DNA from: Scytonema sp. UIC 10036 | GTDB taxonomy: Bacteria > Cyanobacteriota > Cyanobacteriia > Cyanobacteriales > Nostocaceae | Assembly: GCF_009725235.1 (NCBI RefSeq) | Contig: NZ_WJFC01000269.1 | Coordinates: 1-15,700, forward strand | Direction: 5' to 3' | Length of the DNA: 15,700 nucleotides | Part shown: positions 15,561 through 15,700 of the stretch, one piece after another | Layout of the letters: each line of letters begins with the position of its first letter | Numbering within the stretch: the first letter of the stretch is position 1 | Position numbers and translations under genes: made by a program | The notes under the pieces: model-generated | What the model saw: the letters and a program-made list of their open reading frames with translations, nothing else | Databases searched by the model: none | Told to the model about the DNA's origin: nothing

Positions 15561-15700
15561 AAAATCCAAAATCCAAAATCCAAAATCCAAAATCCAAAAT
15601 ACAAAATCCAAAATCCAAAATAAAAAATAAAAAATAAAAAATAAAAAATAAAAAATAATAAATAATAATTAAAAAATAAAAAATAAAAAAAAAAAAATAA
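15561..15700. repeat. TCCAAAA heptamer array that grades into TAAAAAA
   Basis: From about 15564 to 15620 the unit is TCCAAAA, the complement of the TTTTGGA unit at the window start. From 15621 to about 15655 the unit changes to TAAAAAA, but the 7-bp period is kept. The last 45 bases are irregular A/T-rich sequence. The array probably continues past the window end. Confidence 0.92.

Noticed and set aside
1..15700. A CRISPR array or transposon spanning the repeats
   Set aside because: The repeats have no regular unique spacers of 30-40 bp, and no transposase or integrase gene is present; the inverted heptamer arrays at the two ends are more simply explained as members of a dispersed family.

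Overview
The window looks like chromosomal DNA of a filamentous, probably heterocyst-forming (Nostocales-type) cyanobacterium. The evidence is about a dozen HIP1 octamers (GCGATCGC), heptameric TTTTGGA/TCCAAAA arrays, several families of dispersed palindromic repeats in the spacers, and ClpB and LeuC proteins of cyanobacterial type. No rRNA, tRNA, CRISPR array, insertion sequence or phage gene was recognised.

Layout. (1) 1-132: heptamer repeat array running up to the first start codon. (2) 133-2871, plus strand: a two-gene unit, an N-terminally membrane-anchored coiled-coil protein followed by an unusual fusion of an HtpX-like M48 zinc metalloprotease to a periplasmic substrate-binding-protein (SBP) domain. 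(3) 2872-3813: 0.94 kb without a convincing gene, ending in a palindromic repeat that can serve as the clpB terminator. (4) 3814-6432, minus: clpB, the disaggregase. (5) 6433-6872: repeat-rich spacer. (6) 6873-7475, minus: an AlkB-type 2-oxoglutarate/Fe(II) dioxygenase. (7) 7476-7836: spacer with a duplicated 59-bp hairpin element. (8) 11579-7837, minus: SBP-VWA lipoprotein, then a paralogue of the coiled-coil protein, then a stand-alone paralogue of the SBP half of the fusion. (9) 12364-11732, minus: YbjN-like protein. (10) 12582-13934 and 14010-15416, plus: an FAD-linked oxidase and leuC. (11) 15417-15700: a dense series of repeats.

The most interesting content is the pair of related modules in inverted orientation. 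Both contain the coiled-coil gene followed by the SBP gene. In one copy an M48 protease lies between them and is joined in frame to the SBP. In the other copy an SBP-VWA lipoprotein precedes the pair, with only 2 bp to the coiled-coil gene. Three SBP domains share signature motifs (RSNSG, VYES, G-[FL]-RP), yet no ABC permease or ATPase is present. Predicted topology puts the SBP and VWA parts in the periplasm and the protease and coiled-coil parts in the cytoplasm. This suggests an envelope sensing or quality-control system rather than a transporter. That function is inference; the duplication, the fusion and the gene order are read directly from the sequence.

clpB, leuC and the FAD oxidase look like ordinary chromosomal genes that neighbour the modules. 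Nothing in the sequence ties them functionally to the SBP genes.
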